DNA of 64,000 nt from Glebionis coronaria. Lineage: Eukaryota; Streptophyta; Magnoliopsida; Asterales; Asteraceae. The notes beneath the pieces were generated by a model that saw nothing but the letters and a program-made list of their open reading frames with translations, was not told the origin of the DNA and searched no databases. Shown in pieces: positions 23,201-35,700 of this stretch. Each line of letters starts with the position of its first letter. The first letter of the stretch is position 1. The position numbers and the translations under genes are program-made. Where the stretch lies: NCBI GenBank assembly GCA_025667525.1, contig CM046878.1, positions 513,864,274 through 513,928,273 of the forward strand, in the 5' to 3' direction.

Positions 23201-24520
23201 TTTGTAACTAAGGTTAAAAGAGTGGTGGTACTCGGTGGTGCTTTCTTTGCTCTTGGAAACATTAATCCGGCTGCTGAAGCAAATGTATATAATATCATTT
23301 CTTTACACTATTTTCAAATCTATTATCGGGGTTATTAGGCTTAATATTGACGTGAAATCCTCATGTCGTATGTACTTACAGATATACGGGGACCCTGAAG
23401 CAGCAGATATCGTCTTCACTTCTGGTGCAAAGATAGATGTTGTTGGCATAAACATCACTACCCAATTCAAAATGTCAGGTCTGTTTCATCTCGTTTACTT
23501 GATCCTAATTTACTAGATTCCCGTTTTTTGGGTTATCTTTAAAAAATACATGTACACTTTTGCCAAAAATGTGGTTTGGTCCTTCAAATAATTGCTGTGA
23601 TTGATTTATTCCTTCACGTTTCTAAATGCTATTTAGTCACTTTAAATTAAATTTTAAACAGAGAAAAATTATGGGCGTAATCATTAGGAATAATATGCCA
23701 AATAACCATATTTTATTTAAATGAAAACTTTTAGGATTAATCTGCCACAAAAATAATTGATAACTTATGGGACTTGATCAACACTGTGGTAAAAGTATGT
23801 AGGATGTCTTTGTCAGTAACCATTTGAATCATTTTTTTGTGTCATCAGATGATGATCTAGATGAGCTTAGGCAATCTAAAGGGACGCATGCTCAGTTTTT
23901 GTGCGACATTAGTAAGTTCTACCGCGATTGGCATGTGAAATCTGATGCTGTTTATGGTAATCCTTTTCATTGTGTTCAAACAGTTGATATATGGATGCCC
24001 TTTGTATGATTTTGATTATATATCTTTGGTTACTCTCGACAGGAATTTTTCTTCATGACCCTGTCTGTTTTGTCGCACTGGTTCGACCTGATCTTTTCAC
24101 GTTCAAGAAAGGGGTCGTTAGGGTCGAAACACAAGGCCTTTGTGTAGGACATACCTTAATGGACCAAGGTTTAAAAAGGTAAAGTTTGTTGATCTTTGAG
24201 CTTTTGACCGTCTTACCTTTTTTTTTACCAAATACTAAAGTTAAAAGAGGTCAAAGTTTGACTTTGCAAGTCCAAATTTGACGTGAGTTTGATAACAAAT
24301 TTTAATCAACTATTATGCGGAAAAAAAATGTTTGTACTAACTATCACCTCTATGTACCTGGTACCCCACAATCAATATATATGAATGCTGTTAATATTTT
24401 GTGTCATGCAGATGGAATTCTGAAAATCCATGGACGGGCTATAAACCAGTTTCAGTAGCATGGACGGTGGAAGTTGACAAGGTTCTTAGCTACATCAAAA
24501 GCGTGCTAATGGCACCGTGA
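20057..24520 (+). CDS. URH1: Uridine nucleosidase (inosine/uridine-preferring nucleoside hydrolase), 9 exons
   Basis: Coding exons: 20057-20150, 21986-22101, 22198-22257, 22520-22702, 23180-23284, 23382-23478, 23849-23956, 24043-24178, 24412-24520. All are GT-AG, in phase, totalling 1008 bases (335 aa), the usual length for plant URH1. The calcium-binding motif DTDPGIDD is at residues 26-33, formed across the exon 1/2 junction. Other family hallmarks are ALGPLTNLAL, VVLGGAFFALGN-NPAAEAN, GDPEAADIVFTSGA, the active-site region KFYRDWHVKSD and VETQGLCVGHTLMDQG. The enzyme splits uridine (and weakly other nucleosides) to base and ribose in cytosolic pyrimidine salvage and breakdown. The assignment to URH1 rather than another nucleoside hydrolase paralogue is from remembered similarity. 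Confidence 0.93.
20184..20213. repeat. Poly(T) tract of about 30 bases, intron 1
   Basis: A homopolymer run near the start of URH1 intron 1, 34 bases after the splice donor. Its length is likely to vary between individuals and to be error-prone in sequencing. Confidence 0.9.
20357..20452. mobile_element. Small foldback MITE in intron 1 of URH1
   Basis: The left arm GGAGTGTTTGTTTCGGCTTA and the right arm (reverse complement GGGGGTGTTTGTTTTGACTTA) pair across almost the whole 96 bp, so the unit folds into a near-complete hairpin. A related GCTTATGAAACGTAAGCC block appears again at 20698-20715, suggesting a larger or nested structure. Confidence 0.55.
20635..20680. repeat. Perfect 16-bp inverted repeat, 14-base loop
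   Basis: TTTGAAACTTTTCGGC at 20635-20650 is the exact reverse complement of 20665-20680. It lies between the foldback MITE at 20357 and its partial second copy near 20700, within URH1 intron 1. Confidence 0.85.
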
Positions 24521-25477
24521 AGTAAAAAAATCAAGTTCAGATGCCATCTTTGTCTCGCTGTTTATTCTTATTTGTGGCAATTTGCGGACCCAAACATACT
24601 GAAAATTTAACTATGTCAATTTACCATGATGTCATTTATGATATATATATACTACCATTTAAACCGGCTATATGGGTCATAAATACACTTGTTATGTGTG
24701 TGTAGGTTAAGGTTTAGTTTTTTTGATACGATCAATATATGGGTCATGTTTGAGTTGAGGCTTAGCAACCCATCAACCCGCCCCGAGTAAGTCGAAACAA
24801 ACACGACTTGATTGCCGCCCTAATATTCACGGACACAATTATTAGAGTAAATTGCAAAAACCATCTTTTGATTTGGCTAAATTGCATGGTTTGTCGTCCT
24901 TATGGTTGGCCAAATTGCACCATATGGACGATTTTGGCAGTTTACTTTACTGTAAAATATTTTTTGGCATTTGAGTAAGAACTTGATTTGGACATCTAAA
25001 AACTATACCTTTTGTCGTTTATTTATAAGGGGCCTTTTTAGTTAGTTCGCCCAAGACAAGATAAAAAAAAGAAGCTAGTTCGCCCAAGACAACAGAAAAC
25101 TCAAAATCTGCCTCGCGTAAGAGATAATACAGCGAAAACACTTGGTTCACATTTTCCTTCACGAAGACATATACTTTTATTTGCTCACGGAGCTTATATA
25201 TGAGAAGCCTTAGCCTCAGGTTAAAATGTAGAACCTAAACGCAACTTCATCAGAGGCGGAGCTAGAAATTTCAATAAAATGTTGCACGTAAAAAGTGTTA
25301 GGCTAACTAAAATTACACCGTAAGAAACTAAAGTAGCACATAAAGTAAGTATAGCCCGTGTCACACTCAACACGTATATGAATCCCCTAAACCTCATATT
25401 AATCAATTTACTGTTAACATTTATTTCCGTTAAACTAAAAAGACTTTGCATCAATCTTGATTCCATACTATCCAATT
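24521..25477. other. 3' flank of URH1 and intergenic sequence
   Basis: No gene recognised. A TAAATTGCAAAAACCA/AAATTGCATGG segment near 24848-24900 resembles termini of Mutator-like elements, and a 17-base GTTCGCCCAAGACAA block is repeated at about 25045 and 25079. A 93-residue minus-strand frame at 25221-25502 has no domain. Confidence 0.4.
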
Positions 25478-26028
25478 TAGGGTAAATGTCAAAAATACAC
25501 AACGTACTTTCTCAGATTATCCATTATACACATCGTACTATTTTATGTCTTTTTTTCACACTTGCCACGTAGGTAAAATAGTTTGACTTAAACCTATTGA
25601 CTTTTACCTTTGACCAATTTTTTTTACCGGTTACCTAGTATTTTGTTTTCCACGTCGTTTTAATTTACTTAACAAAAACATTACCACTTTCATTGTTACG
25701 TATAAAACAACGCATATACTTTCATTTCTCTCAAATCAATTTTCCAGTATATGAACCCTAATTTTTTTTGAAAACAATTAATATCGATTTAGGTAAATTA
25801 GTTTGTTATTCTATTGTTGTAATATGATGATTCATTTGTTTGTAATTGTTGTTTCCATTTGAACTCTTGTTTTAATCTGATTATTTCCAGTTTATTAACC
25901 CTAATTTTTTTCTCATAATTTTTAATTTGATTATTTCCAGTTTCTTATGTTTCCATTGTTTTAATATGATGATTCCATTGTTTTGCCCTAATTTTTAATC
26001 TTTCTAATTGCAGGTTAGTTGGAGACGT
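25478..26028 (+). other. Probable 5' end of the Mutator-like element
   Basis: Starting GGGTAAATGTCAAAAATAC, this 5' non-coding stretch looks like a Mutator-type terminal region and leads directly to the transposase start at 26029. An AG acceptor (TTGCAG) at about 26008-26013 suggests an intron in the 5' leader. I did not find a matching right terminus or a 9-bp target duplication. Confidence 0.35.
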
Positions 26029-28395
26029 ATGTCGAAGTTTGTGGTGGATTTGCACCACGATGGGTTGTTTATAGGCAATCCCGTCTCATAATGCTGACCA
26101 ACGTGTAATTAATGATATTGATTTCGAAGGTATGAAATATGACGATTTCTTCTCGATTATCCGTAGGTTAGTGTTAGTAGCAAATGTATCCATCTTCTAT
26201 ACTCTACCTGCTGTTCCAATGTATATGGGCTTGAGACCCATTGCTAATGATGGCCATGTAGAAGAATTTGTAGAAGGCTTATTTGAGAATGATTGTCATT
26301 TGTCTGTTTACACTAAACACCATGGGTATGATGTTTTTAATCTGGTTAATGAGGATAGGTTACAATCAGACTCTAGTGATAGTAACTTTGATGATGTTTG
26401 TAAGGATGATCCATTGGATGACTTGCCTGAACACATTGATTTCCAAAATGAGGGAGAGGACAATGTAGACATTCCTATGCTTACAACCACTAATACTTGG
26501 TTGAATAAGCTAGTTGGTAAGGGTAGATTTGTGGGTGACAATGAGAATGACAAACCTGAAGGTCATGGAGAATTGAGTCAGTTAATGATAGAGTATCATG
26601 ATCCTGATGATAGTTTTGTTGAACCTAGATACAAAGTTAGGAAAGACTTTCAATACCCCAATTTTAATACTGATACACCATGGGATGAATGTGAACCAGT
26701 ACTAGGTATGAAGTTTGAGAACCCATTACAACTTAAAAACTTCTTAGCTAACTATGGAGTCAAAAATGGTTACCAGTTGTGGTATTTACACAATGAGAGT
26801 CATAGAATACTAGTAAAGTGTGGTAGGGATGTTAGTGCTGGTAAGTGTGCTGGTAAAAGAGGTAAAAAACCTACAGAAGAAAGCAATCTAATTGAGTCAG
26901 ATGCTAGTGAAGAAACAAGCTCAGACATTGATATAGGCAAAGGTAAAGGCAAATTAGGTGAGCCAAGCAAAAGGAGTGAAACATCAAAAGCTAATTGGGT
27001 TGAAAGAAAGGCAAAAGAAAAGGGAGTATGTGATGGACGGGGTGGACTGTCCGTTTAGGCTATGGGCTAGTTGGATGGGCAATGAAAGGTCATTTCAAAT
27101 CAAATCCCTCTACCTTGCTCACAAGTGTTGCAGAAACTACAATTTAGGTGCATTGGTTACATACAAATGGATAGCTGAGCATTATGCTAGGGAAATCATT
27201 AATAACCCTAATATAGGTCATAGGTTTATGCAGAATTCAATCAAAGAAAAGTTCATGATTAATGTGAGTTTAGGTCAATGTAGAAGGGCAAAATAGATGG
27301 CGTTGTATGACCATGGAGGTGGCTTAATAGACCATTATAGTAGGCTATGGGACTACAGGCAAGCCTTGTTAGACTCTAATCCTGGTTCAACCCGTCACAT
27401 AGATTTGGAAGAAAAAGATGATGGGCTTACATATTTCAAAAGATTTTATGTCTGTTTTGTTGGACCAAAGGAAGGATAGAAAGCTGGGTGTAGAAAAGTG
27501 ATTGGTTTGGATGGGTGCTTTTTGTCACACACTTGCAAAGGGCAGTTACTTACTGTAATGAGAAGGGATGCTAATAATCAAATGTCTCCTATAGCTTGGG
27601 CTGTTGTAGGGGTGGAAAACAAGCATAACTGGATGTGGTTCTTGGCCTTGATCCACTATGACCTTGGATAACAATGGTGTAGGTCTTACAGTCATATCAG
27701 ATGGACATAAGGTAAGAAACCTATCACTTATGTCTATATATGTTAACACTTAACTATAACTTTCTTATCTATATTATGCTAACATTTAATAAATACAATC
27801 AATACATGATCTAATAGAAGTTGTTAAGGTTTGGTTGGGGGAGGCTGAGCACAAGCAATGTGCAAGACACATTTATGCAATTTTCAAGAAGAAATGGAGT
27901 GGCTTACATTACAAGAGATTGTTTTGGTGGGCTGCTTCCTGCATAATACCTGAGCACTTTCATCAGGTTATGGATGCAATCAAGAAACTAGATAATAATG
28001 CATACACATGGTTAGTTGACAGAAATCCATATACATGGTGTCGTGCTTACTTTGAAATAGACAGATGTTGTGCAGCTATTGAAAATGGCATGTTTGAGAG
28101 TTTTAACTCTAGAATACTTATGGCTAGAGGAAAGCCCATAATTACCATGTTAGAAGACATCAGGATATACATTATGCAAAGGATTTGGGTCCTTAACAAG
28201 AAAGCCGTGGAACACACACATGAAATTACTCCATTTGCTAAGAAGATGTTGGAGATTCATACAATTAAACTAAGGTACACTAGTGAGTTTGCATCATGGG
28301 AGATATATGGGTCTTCAGCTAGACAGATACCTGGAAGAACTCCTATTACAAGACACATGGCTGAAATGAGAATGCACAATCAACCAGTTTGTTAA
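26029..28395 (+). pseudogene. Mutator-like (MuDR) transposase, decayed
   Basis: The frame starts MSKFVVDLHHDG, the N-terminal PB1-like region of plant MuDR transposases, then shifts and continues at 26132-27058 with an acidic spacer and the MuDR DNA-binding domain (PWDECEPVLGMKF ... YQLWYLHNE). A shift near 27010 leads to CPFRLWASWMGNERSFQIK at 27034-27293, then further stops. The DDE domain begins at IGLDGCFLSHTCKGQLL around 27500, and the rest (CARHIYAIFKKKW ... FNSRILMARGKPI) is at 27835-28395 after an intron-like or inserted gap. The C-terminal SWIM zinc finger expected for the family is missing: sequence stops where the copia element begins. At least two stops and two shifts make it non-functional. 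Confidence 0.88.
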
Positions 28396-29675
28396 TGCAA
28401 TGAAGCCTAAAAACGTTACTTGCATTTTTCGGTCTCGCTTTGTTTTGATTACGACAATATGTAAAAACAAGCATTTACGAAAATAATGAAAAACGAATTC
28501 TTGAGTTCAAGTATTTTTCATTTCAACCATTATCACTTAAGGTATGAACAAACAAGTAATTATACTAATTAAGTGATCAAGAATTTAATCTTTTCTTAAA
28601 ACTCACTTTTTATTAAGCGTGACAAAGTTTTATTATAAACTTTCTTTTTAAGAAAATGTTTTATTAAATTAGTTATTTGAAAGTTTAAAATTTGAAAATG
28701 GCATATTCTATCTTGGTTTGGAATATCCTTTCAGGATATTTTAATCCCCAGATTCGATCCAACCCACTAAAAGACAAAAGGGAGCGGACTCTACGCCGGG
28801 GGTTCCTTAGCGCCTACTGCGGTTCCTTATCGATAAGGAACCGCAGGCTGCAATAAAGAACTGCGGGAAGATATAGCCGTTGGACATTTGTCTTATAAAT
28901 AGTGGACCATTCTCAGACTTTCAATCCACCTCTTTTGCACATAAACTTTCAAATTCTTTCATACTTCTTAAATCACTTAAATCCTTGATCATTTGTTTGA
29001 TTACTACTTGTTTAGAAGTGAATCTTTCTCCTCCCATCTTTTCCTCTCAAAGTGCAAAGAGAAGAACACTATCATTGTTGAAGTGTTGTGTCTACCTCAA
29101 AGATCCATTTAAGATCCAAACTTATTTATTCATTGTTGTGTCATTGTTGTGAAGATCCAAGTAGTTGTGTCTATTCAGAAGTTATGTATGTATTAGGGTT
29201 AATACTTAGTCCTCAAAGTATATTAGTGCAGATTGGTCCTAGCTAAGATTAGGGCTTGACTTTTAGCTTAGAGTCGGAAATTGGTTAAGCGAAGTTTTGT
29301 ACAGTTTCTCCACCTTAAGGAGCTTGTTGATTAGTGAACTCTCGAGTAAGGAGTACTCGAGGAGTGGAGTAGGAACGAGGAGTGAGCTTCGTTGCCGAAC
29401 CACTATAAATCCTTGGTGTTTGGTCTGATCTTTCCTTCCTTTATCTCTTTACATTCTTTATTCTTTATACTTGTGATTATTAGTTTTGTTGCATTATACA
29501 TTCATTATTCTTTATACTTGTGATTATTAATTAGTTGCACTATACCTTGTTCATATTGTGTATAAGAAGGTTTCACATAAATACTCAAGCTTAAGTTTTT
29601 GAAAAAGGATTTTTAAAACCAAACTTTAACAAGCAAATTTAAGAAACTATTCAACTCCCCCTTCTAGTTTCTAGA
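28396..29675 (+). mobile_element. 5' LTR region of the copia element (edges uncertain)
   Basis: Sequence between the end of Mutator homology and the primer-binding site. A promoter is visible: TATAAATA at 28894-28901, with a perfect 30-bp palindrome at 28817-28846 about 50 bases upstream. A second LTR copy is not in the window, so the exact TG..CA edges cannot be fixed. A 90-residue open frame just after the TATA box is taken as chance. Confidence 0.5.
28817..28846. promoter_or_regulatory. 30-bp perfect palindrome upstream of the LTR TATA box
   Basis: The two 15-base halves around the central ATCGAT are exact reverse complements, centred on the half-site CTGCGGTTCCTTATC. It lies 48 bases before TATAAATA at 28894. 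A related imperfect palindrome occurs at 31243-31270 within gag. It may bind a dimeric factor or be an unrelated repeat; the function is inference. Confidence 0.6.
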
Positions 29676-29678
29676 ATT

Positions 29679-29690
29679 GGTATCAGAGCG
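29679..29690 (+). other. Primer-binding site of the copia element
   Basis: TGGTATCAGAGC on the plus strand, complementary to the 3' end of initiator Met tRNA, 54 bases before the gag start codon. Confidence 0.9.
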
Positions 29691-29743
29691 TGGTTGCTCA
29701 AGACTTTTTAAAATATATTGTATTTTAAAACTTGAATCGATTT

Positions 29744-30967
29744 ATGGATTCCAACAAGTATCTAGAAGGGCAATCCATGCAAAGACCACCTCCTTTTGAA
29801 ACCGATAGTTTTATTAATTGGAAAAATAGGTTTGAGATTTATGAGAAATCAAAAGATTTAGATCTTTGGCATGTTATTAGCAATGGTGACTTTTTGCCAT
29901 TTCAATATAATGAAGTTTCTAAAAGTAAGGATATAGTTACTTTTGTTAAAGCTAATGATGATACTAAAAGAAAACTTGCTAAAAATAATGAGGCTAAAAT
30001 GGTGATTTATAATGCTTTACCAAAGAAAGAGTACGAAAGGATTTTTATGTGTGAAACCACTAAAGACATTTGGACTACTCTTTTAGTAACCCACCAAGGT
30101 AATAGCCAAGTCAAAGAAAGTAAAATCGATCTTCTTGTTCAACAATATGAACAATTTGTCATCTTAGAAGATGAAACCATAGATAGTGCATTTGCTAGAT
30201 TTAACACTATTATTACTAGTCTAAAAGCACTTGATGAAGGTTTTTCTAGCAAGAACAATGTTAGGAAGTTTCTTAGGGCGTTGCATCCCAAATAGAGAGC
30301 TAAAGTCACGGCGATTGAAGAATCAAAGGATCTCGCCAAAGTATCACTCGATGAACTCATTGGTAACTTGAAGGTTCATGAGATGATAATTTTGAAGGAC
30401 TCGAAAATGGTGAAAACTAAGAGTGAAAGAAAGTCTCTTGCACTCAAAGCCAAGAAGGCACAAAGTGATCATGAAAGTTGCTCGGATAGTGATGATGAGG
30501 AATATGCCTTGGCGGTTAGAGACTTTAAGAAGTTCTTCAAAAGACGAGGTCAATACGTGAGGCAACCAAACAACGACAAGAAACCCTTCTCCAAAAACCG
30601 ATTTGCCAAAGACGATAAAGGTGATAGGAAATGCTTTAGATGTGGTGATCCAAATAATTTCATTGGTGGTTGTCCTAAGCCTTCACGTGACAAGAACCAC
30701 ACGGCATTCGTTGGAGGTTCATGGAGCGATAGCGGTGAAGATGTTGATGACAACCCCAAAGATGAGAAGTGTCTCATGGCTCACACTTCTAAAGAGGTAC
30801 TTTCCGAAACCGAGTATTATAGCAATAATAGTTCTTCTCAAGATGATAGTGAATTAGAAGGCCAATACAATAACTTGCATACGCTTAGTCTAAAATTTAT
30901 TGAAAAGAACAAAGTGATAAAATCAACTAGAACTAAGCTTGAAAACGAGATTAGTGAGCTAAAATAA
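29744..30967 (+). pseudogene. Copia gag, interrupted
   Basis: A frame from ATG 29744 carries the copia gag motif (INWKNRFEIYEKSKDLDLWHV, TTKDIWTTL, ARFNTIITSLKALDEGF). It meets a TAG at 30293-30295, then continues in the same frame with KAKKAQSDHESCSDSDDEE, a basic stretch and a zinc knuckle CFRCGDPNNFIGGC at 30632-30673. The histidine of the CX2CX4HX4C knuckle is Asn (codon 30656-30658), so zinc binding is probably lost. The frame ends at 30967, and gag tail sequence resumes in another frame at 30981 until the Tat insertion. It packages element RNA in an intact copy; here it is dead. Confidence 0.85.
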
Positions 30968-30980
30968 AAATTAGCTAAGC

Positions 30981-31540
30981 TTGAGAAAAATTAAGGAAAT
31001 AGACCTAGGATGCTTAAAATGTGAAAACCTTAGGCAAGAAAATGAAAACCTTAAGAGCACCTCCATTAGACTTGAAAAGTTCATGAGAGGTACTAATGCT
31101 CTTGATGATATGTTAAACAAACAAATTCATTCTAAGGAAAAACTTGGGTTAGGACATATCACTAATGAAGCATCAACTAGTGAACCAAAACAAGTTAGGT
31201 TTTCAGAAAAACAGTCCCCTGTACGCGGTGCTCCAATATATGGGCGGTTCCTTATCGCTATGGAACCGCCGATGGAGCTATGGAACCGCGTCCATAAGAA
31301 GAGTTTTGTGAAAATCCTGAACTTTCTGAAAAGTCAATTTTAGGTGAAGGACCAAAACATATTCTTATTAAGAAGGTCAAAGTACCTATAATCGAAAAGC
31401 CTACTCTAGATAAATTCTACAAGCCCTTGAGTAAACCTCTAATGGGAACTAGAAACTTATCTAGACAAACATCTACTCCTCCAAGAGTACGAAATGAATC
31501 TAAACCTAGAAGTAGAACACCTACGCCAAAAGAGATGATC
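30981..31540 (+). pseudogene. Copia gag/pro linker before the Tat insertion
   Basis: A 120-residue frame (30981-31343) rich in Lys, Glu and Asn with a coiled-coil look is followed by degenerate linker that stops at the target site AAGCT (31541-31545). An odd GC-rich segment at about 31215-31300 interrupts the expected AT-rich linker and repeats the GCGGTTCCTTATCG word of the LTR palindrome. Confidence 0.5.
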
Positions 31541-31545
31541 AAGCT

Positions 31546-32127
31546 TGTTGATACAAAAGTTGGATGATCCTTGATTGACCCGAATTAAGCTTAATTCAGG
31601 TAGGCTGGGCTCCGGCTCTTGCACCAAGTGAATAACTTGCTGAGATCCTGCACATTAAAACAACACACGTTAGACTTACCGTGGGAGCGTATCCCACGAT
31701 TAGACTCCAGCGTGAGAGTAAGTAATCGGTTAGGGTTAAGAATCGGATGTGAGATGAGAGTATGGAGAATGTAATACCTTTGTGGAACCCTTGGGGGTTC
31801 CTTATATAGGCAGTGAAACCCTAATGGGCTCACTGTTTACTTCAGCCCTAAGCATAAGATAACCACCATAATTAGCTTGATTGTTATCTTCTAATTATGG
31901 TTAGTGTAGATCCTATACTTGAAGGTAAATCCCAATCCTAATAAGATTACGATTATGTCTAACCCTGTCCCGGCTGTAACGGGCCGTGAGCCGCACACAC
32001 TTTATGCGGCCACTGTTCATTCAAGCTCGTAAGCTTAACTGATTAATCCAACCCATTCGTGATGGGCCGGATGCGGGTAGTACGCGTGGGCCGGGTCCAT
32101 GACCCGGTTGGGGACTATACGTCATCA
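31546..32127 (-). mobile_element. 3' LTR of the Tat element
   Basis: On the minus strand this is the downstream LTR. It is a near copy of 41966-42546. The adjoining 32128-32140 (minus strand CTGGAGGGACA) is the likely polypurine tract. Confidence 0.9.
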
Positions 32128-32517
32128 TGTCCCTCCAGTCTAGTTGTTACAGCCAAAGGCGTAATATCTAGACTAACAAGATGCTCCTCGGACGTACCAA
32201 GAAAGAACATCTTGAAATGTCGAATTTTGAAAAACCATAACTTGGCCGCACGTGGCAACCTTGTTAGGAAATTATCCCTATGATACCCCAGCCGCACGTG
32301 ACGACCGAGACATATTAAATGAGACATTGGATATGGTCTTACGTATGACCGCATATCCCAACACAATTGACTGTTCACCTGACATATTTGATTGACAAAG
32401 TGCTAACAGTCACTACCTCGAGCGACGCAATCTTCTGAGTCAGAAGTGACTCGTGGGTCCCGCCTGACTGTTTACTTGCCACTTACTTCCCTAACCCCAC
32501 GATTTAGGTTAGTGGAA

Positions 32518-32570
32518 GACACGTGTCATGAATCCAACGAACCATTACCAACGAGGCAACCCTATAAATA
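32518..32570 (+). promoter_or_regulatory. Promoter of the antisense gene: G-box and TATA box
   Basis: The palindrome GACACGTGTC, with a CACGTG G-box core, is at 32518-32527, and TATAAATA follows at 32563-32570. The first ATG that heads the recognisable protein is at 32714, about 145 bases downstream. An earlier in-frame ATG at 32528 lies before the TATA box and is not used in this model. Confidence 0.55.
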
Positions 32571-32713
32571 GGTTACCCCCACGGCTGAGTGTGACACACA
32601 GTCTTTTGCTAATTTCCGCCATTAACGCTTTCTTCCTTACCACTACCTCCTTTCGCACGGATCTTCCCTCACACAGGTTAGAATACCACGCCTCTCATCA
32701 TTCTTTAATAATT

Positions 32714-35700
32714 ATGGCTCATAGGAATAACCCTACCATCGGATCCGTGCTGAATGTAATGACGGATGAAAAACTAGGGGTGTTGTGTTCTGACTTCTTT
32801 ATTCCTAGCAACCTTCATCCCTCTCTCCCTGGTGCCGGGGACCTTATAACTGAGGCCCCCCAGGGAAAGATTGGCCTATACACACGTCTTTTTGATGCGG
32901 CCAATTACCGCATCCCTTTTACCAGATTCCTTGTAGATTTACTAGGTTACTATGATGTAGATATCACCCAGTTACACTGTATAGGCGCATGAAAGATTAG
33001 CCAGTTCGAAATCCTATGCCGTGCATGAAGCATCCCCCCAACCGTAGAGTTATTTAGGCTGTTTTACACTCCCAACTTAGTGAATGGTTAGCTTTCCTTT
33101 AAGAAACGTTCCCTAACCAGCCTCACATGTCACAATAAAGCCATGGACTCACTAAAAAACTCGTACGACCACTACTTTTTTATTGATGCAGTAGTATGGC
33201 CGACTGAGTTTGTATTTAAGCATAGATTACTCCCTGAATTTCCTCCCCGGGCCGGTACATACAACGCCCAACACGCTCAAGAAATAGATAGGAATAGGAC
33301 AAGATTTCATAGGAATCTACCCGAGTCATTCCTTTGCCTGCTAGGGATTAGTCGCAACTACTTTGTCCCGTAAAACAGATACCCTGTATTTTGGAGAGGC
33401 CGTGGCGAAGGTAGGTATAGTATACGCACCCTCAAATATATATAAATTCGTCGTCCGTAACTAACGTACCCCTTTGCTTTTGCAGAAATGAATTTCTTTG
33501 GAGTCCTACGCAGGGAGATCCTAAGACTATACCAGAGGGAGTGCGCCCTAGACGTGAAAACGAGCTACCCCTTCTCGAGCACACCAGAAATGTGATAGTC
33601 GCCTTAGCAGCCGTACCTGACCCCCAATCCAATGAGGAGGATACAACTCTCTTGAAGACCCCCATAGATTTTGACAACGAAGAATGGGACAACCTGATGC
33701 TGGAAAATGAAGCTGGGCCCTCCTCCCCGCTGAAGAATACCACCCATGCTCATGAGGAGGAGCAGGGTGATAATATGGAGAGAACTACCTCCAGCCTCCG
33801 CCAAATGCTGGGTGATGATGAGGCGGAGGCGCAACAAGTAGAAGAAGAGGAAGAGGAAGAAGCTCAACATGTCCCCAAGCGTACTCGTAGAAAGAATAAG
33901 AGGGTAAGGAAGACTACCGAGGCCGTGATAGGAGAGCACAATGCCCCCGCAAAGAGACTGCGCGAAGACCACCCCCTCTTTAAATCTAGGGAAAGCACAA
34001 ATCAAGCTTCGGGAACAGCGCAGGACGCCCACATAGTTCATAACGTGCCACCCCCAGCTGTGGAGCCAGTCACCCAGGTTCCTCCCACCGCGTCAGAGCT
34101 GGAGAAAACCAACATGTAAGTCATCCGCACATGCCTGCCATTATTCCTCTTCTCCAAGTAAAAGGTATGTTCTTTCGTAATAATACTTATGTGCACGACA
34201 ATGTTTGTTGCAGGGATGACCAGGCTGGCGCCGCATCTGTCCAGGGGATGAGGAAAGGGAAGGAAACCGTCCTTCATGCCGCAGCGACCAAATCTGGCCT
34301 GACCTTTGAAGAAGGTACCCCCACGACTTCATAGGAAATTTCGGTGTCTGGCTCCCCCACATACTTTAACCCCGAGTGGAAGACAACCACCATTTCTAGG
34401 ATGAGGGACGCGGAAGAATGTCGGGACTACCTGAAGCACTATATTCCACCCGGCCTAGTGAAGGACATAAACTCACTAAGTCATCCAGACTTGGTAGATG
34501 AATATAATGGGGCCTTGGTGCATCAGATGGCTATGGGTACCTCCATGCGGGTAAGATTTGAGACCGTCCTGGATCATGTTGAATCTTTAAAGAGGAAGAA
34601 CGACCGGAGGGAGAAAATGATTGAAGACAATGAATCCCGGATTGCCGCCCTCCAATCCCAACTCGCCACCGCTGAGGCCAACATCAAAGAACAAGCCGCG
34701 CATGCCAATGCCCATGACCAACGTGTGGTCGATCTTGAAGCCCAGCTTGAGGATTCAAAAGTTAAGGTACGTACCTGTACAGTATCATACGCATTTCCAT
34801 ATTATGATTTATTCTAACTTAAGTATATCACACACATATGGATGCCGCAGAAGCTTTGGCGAAGACCTCCACGGACCAGGTGGCTACCCTCTTGAAGGAG
34901 CTTGAAGATGTACAGGCATTGCTACAAGGCGAAGGAGCATTGAAAGAAGAGATGGCGAAGGAAAGGACCGCGCTGGAACAGTTGATGGAGGCGTCTACGC
35001 AAAAGGATGTAGAGTTGGACGCCCTTACCACAGACCGTGATGAGGTGCTGTGCCCCCAACTACTTGCAGCCATTATTGGCCGTAGGTGGATGGTGGGTCA
35101 TGGGGCGCACCTAGCTGTCATGAAAGTATTGGAGGCCCCTCAATTTATGCAGCAATTTGCAGATCTTTTATCAGATGGCATCGACCATGGTCGTCATGAG
35201 GGTATGGTCATGGCCGCAGAGTTGATAAGCAAGAAGCCAAATTTTACTAAGCATGCCTACTTCAACCCTAGGGCCGCAGAGAAGATGACCGCGTCCATGG
35301 CTGCCATGCGGGATCTGGAGTACCCATTCTTGGCTCAGCTTGAGTCTACGAAGGATGCGTCCAACAAGGCGATCATGGAAAAGCTAAGTCTAGGCGCATT
35401 CTCGCAAGGCGAGGGAAACTCCCGGACTTATTTCACACCCTCCCCCAACCAACTCACTCTTCCCATTTACGAGGATGTCACCAGGATCGTGGTTGGTGAG
35501 CAGACATTAAGTGAGGCGTCGGAGGTGAACGCGGCTCGGGCTCTTGACAAGAAAGACCATGGTGAAGCATCATCTCGATTAGCTGAAGAGCAGAGGGAGA
35601 TAGGGAAGTTTCTCCCCCTATGTAGGGCGTTCCTTTTATTGATGCAATTTCTGAACAATTTGGTTTGTAACAAATATTCGTCCGTGGATGTCCACGGCTC

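Noticed and set aside
32528..32713. Upstream in-frame ATG of the antisense gene
   Set aside because: It lies before the TATA box at 32563; the recognisable protein begins at 32714.
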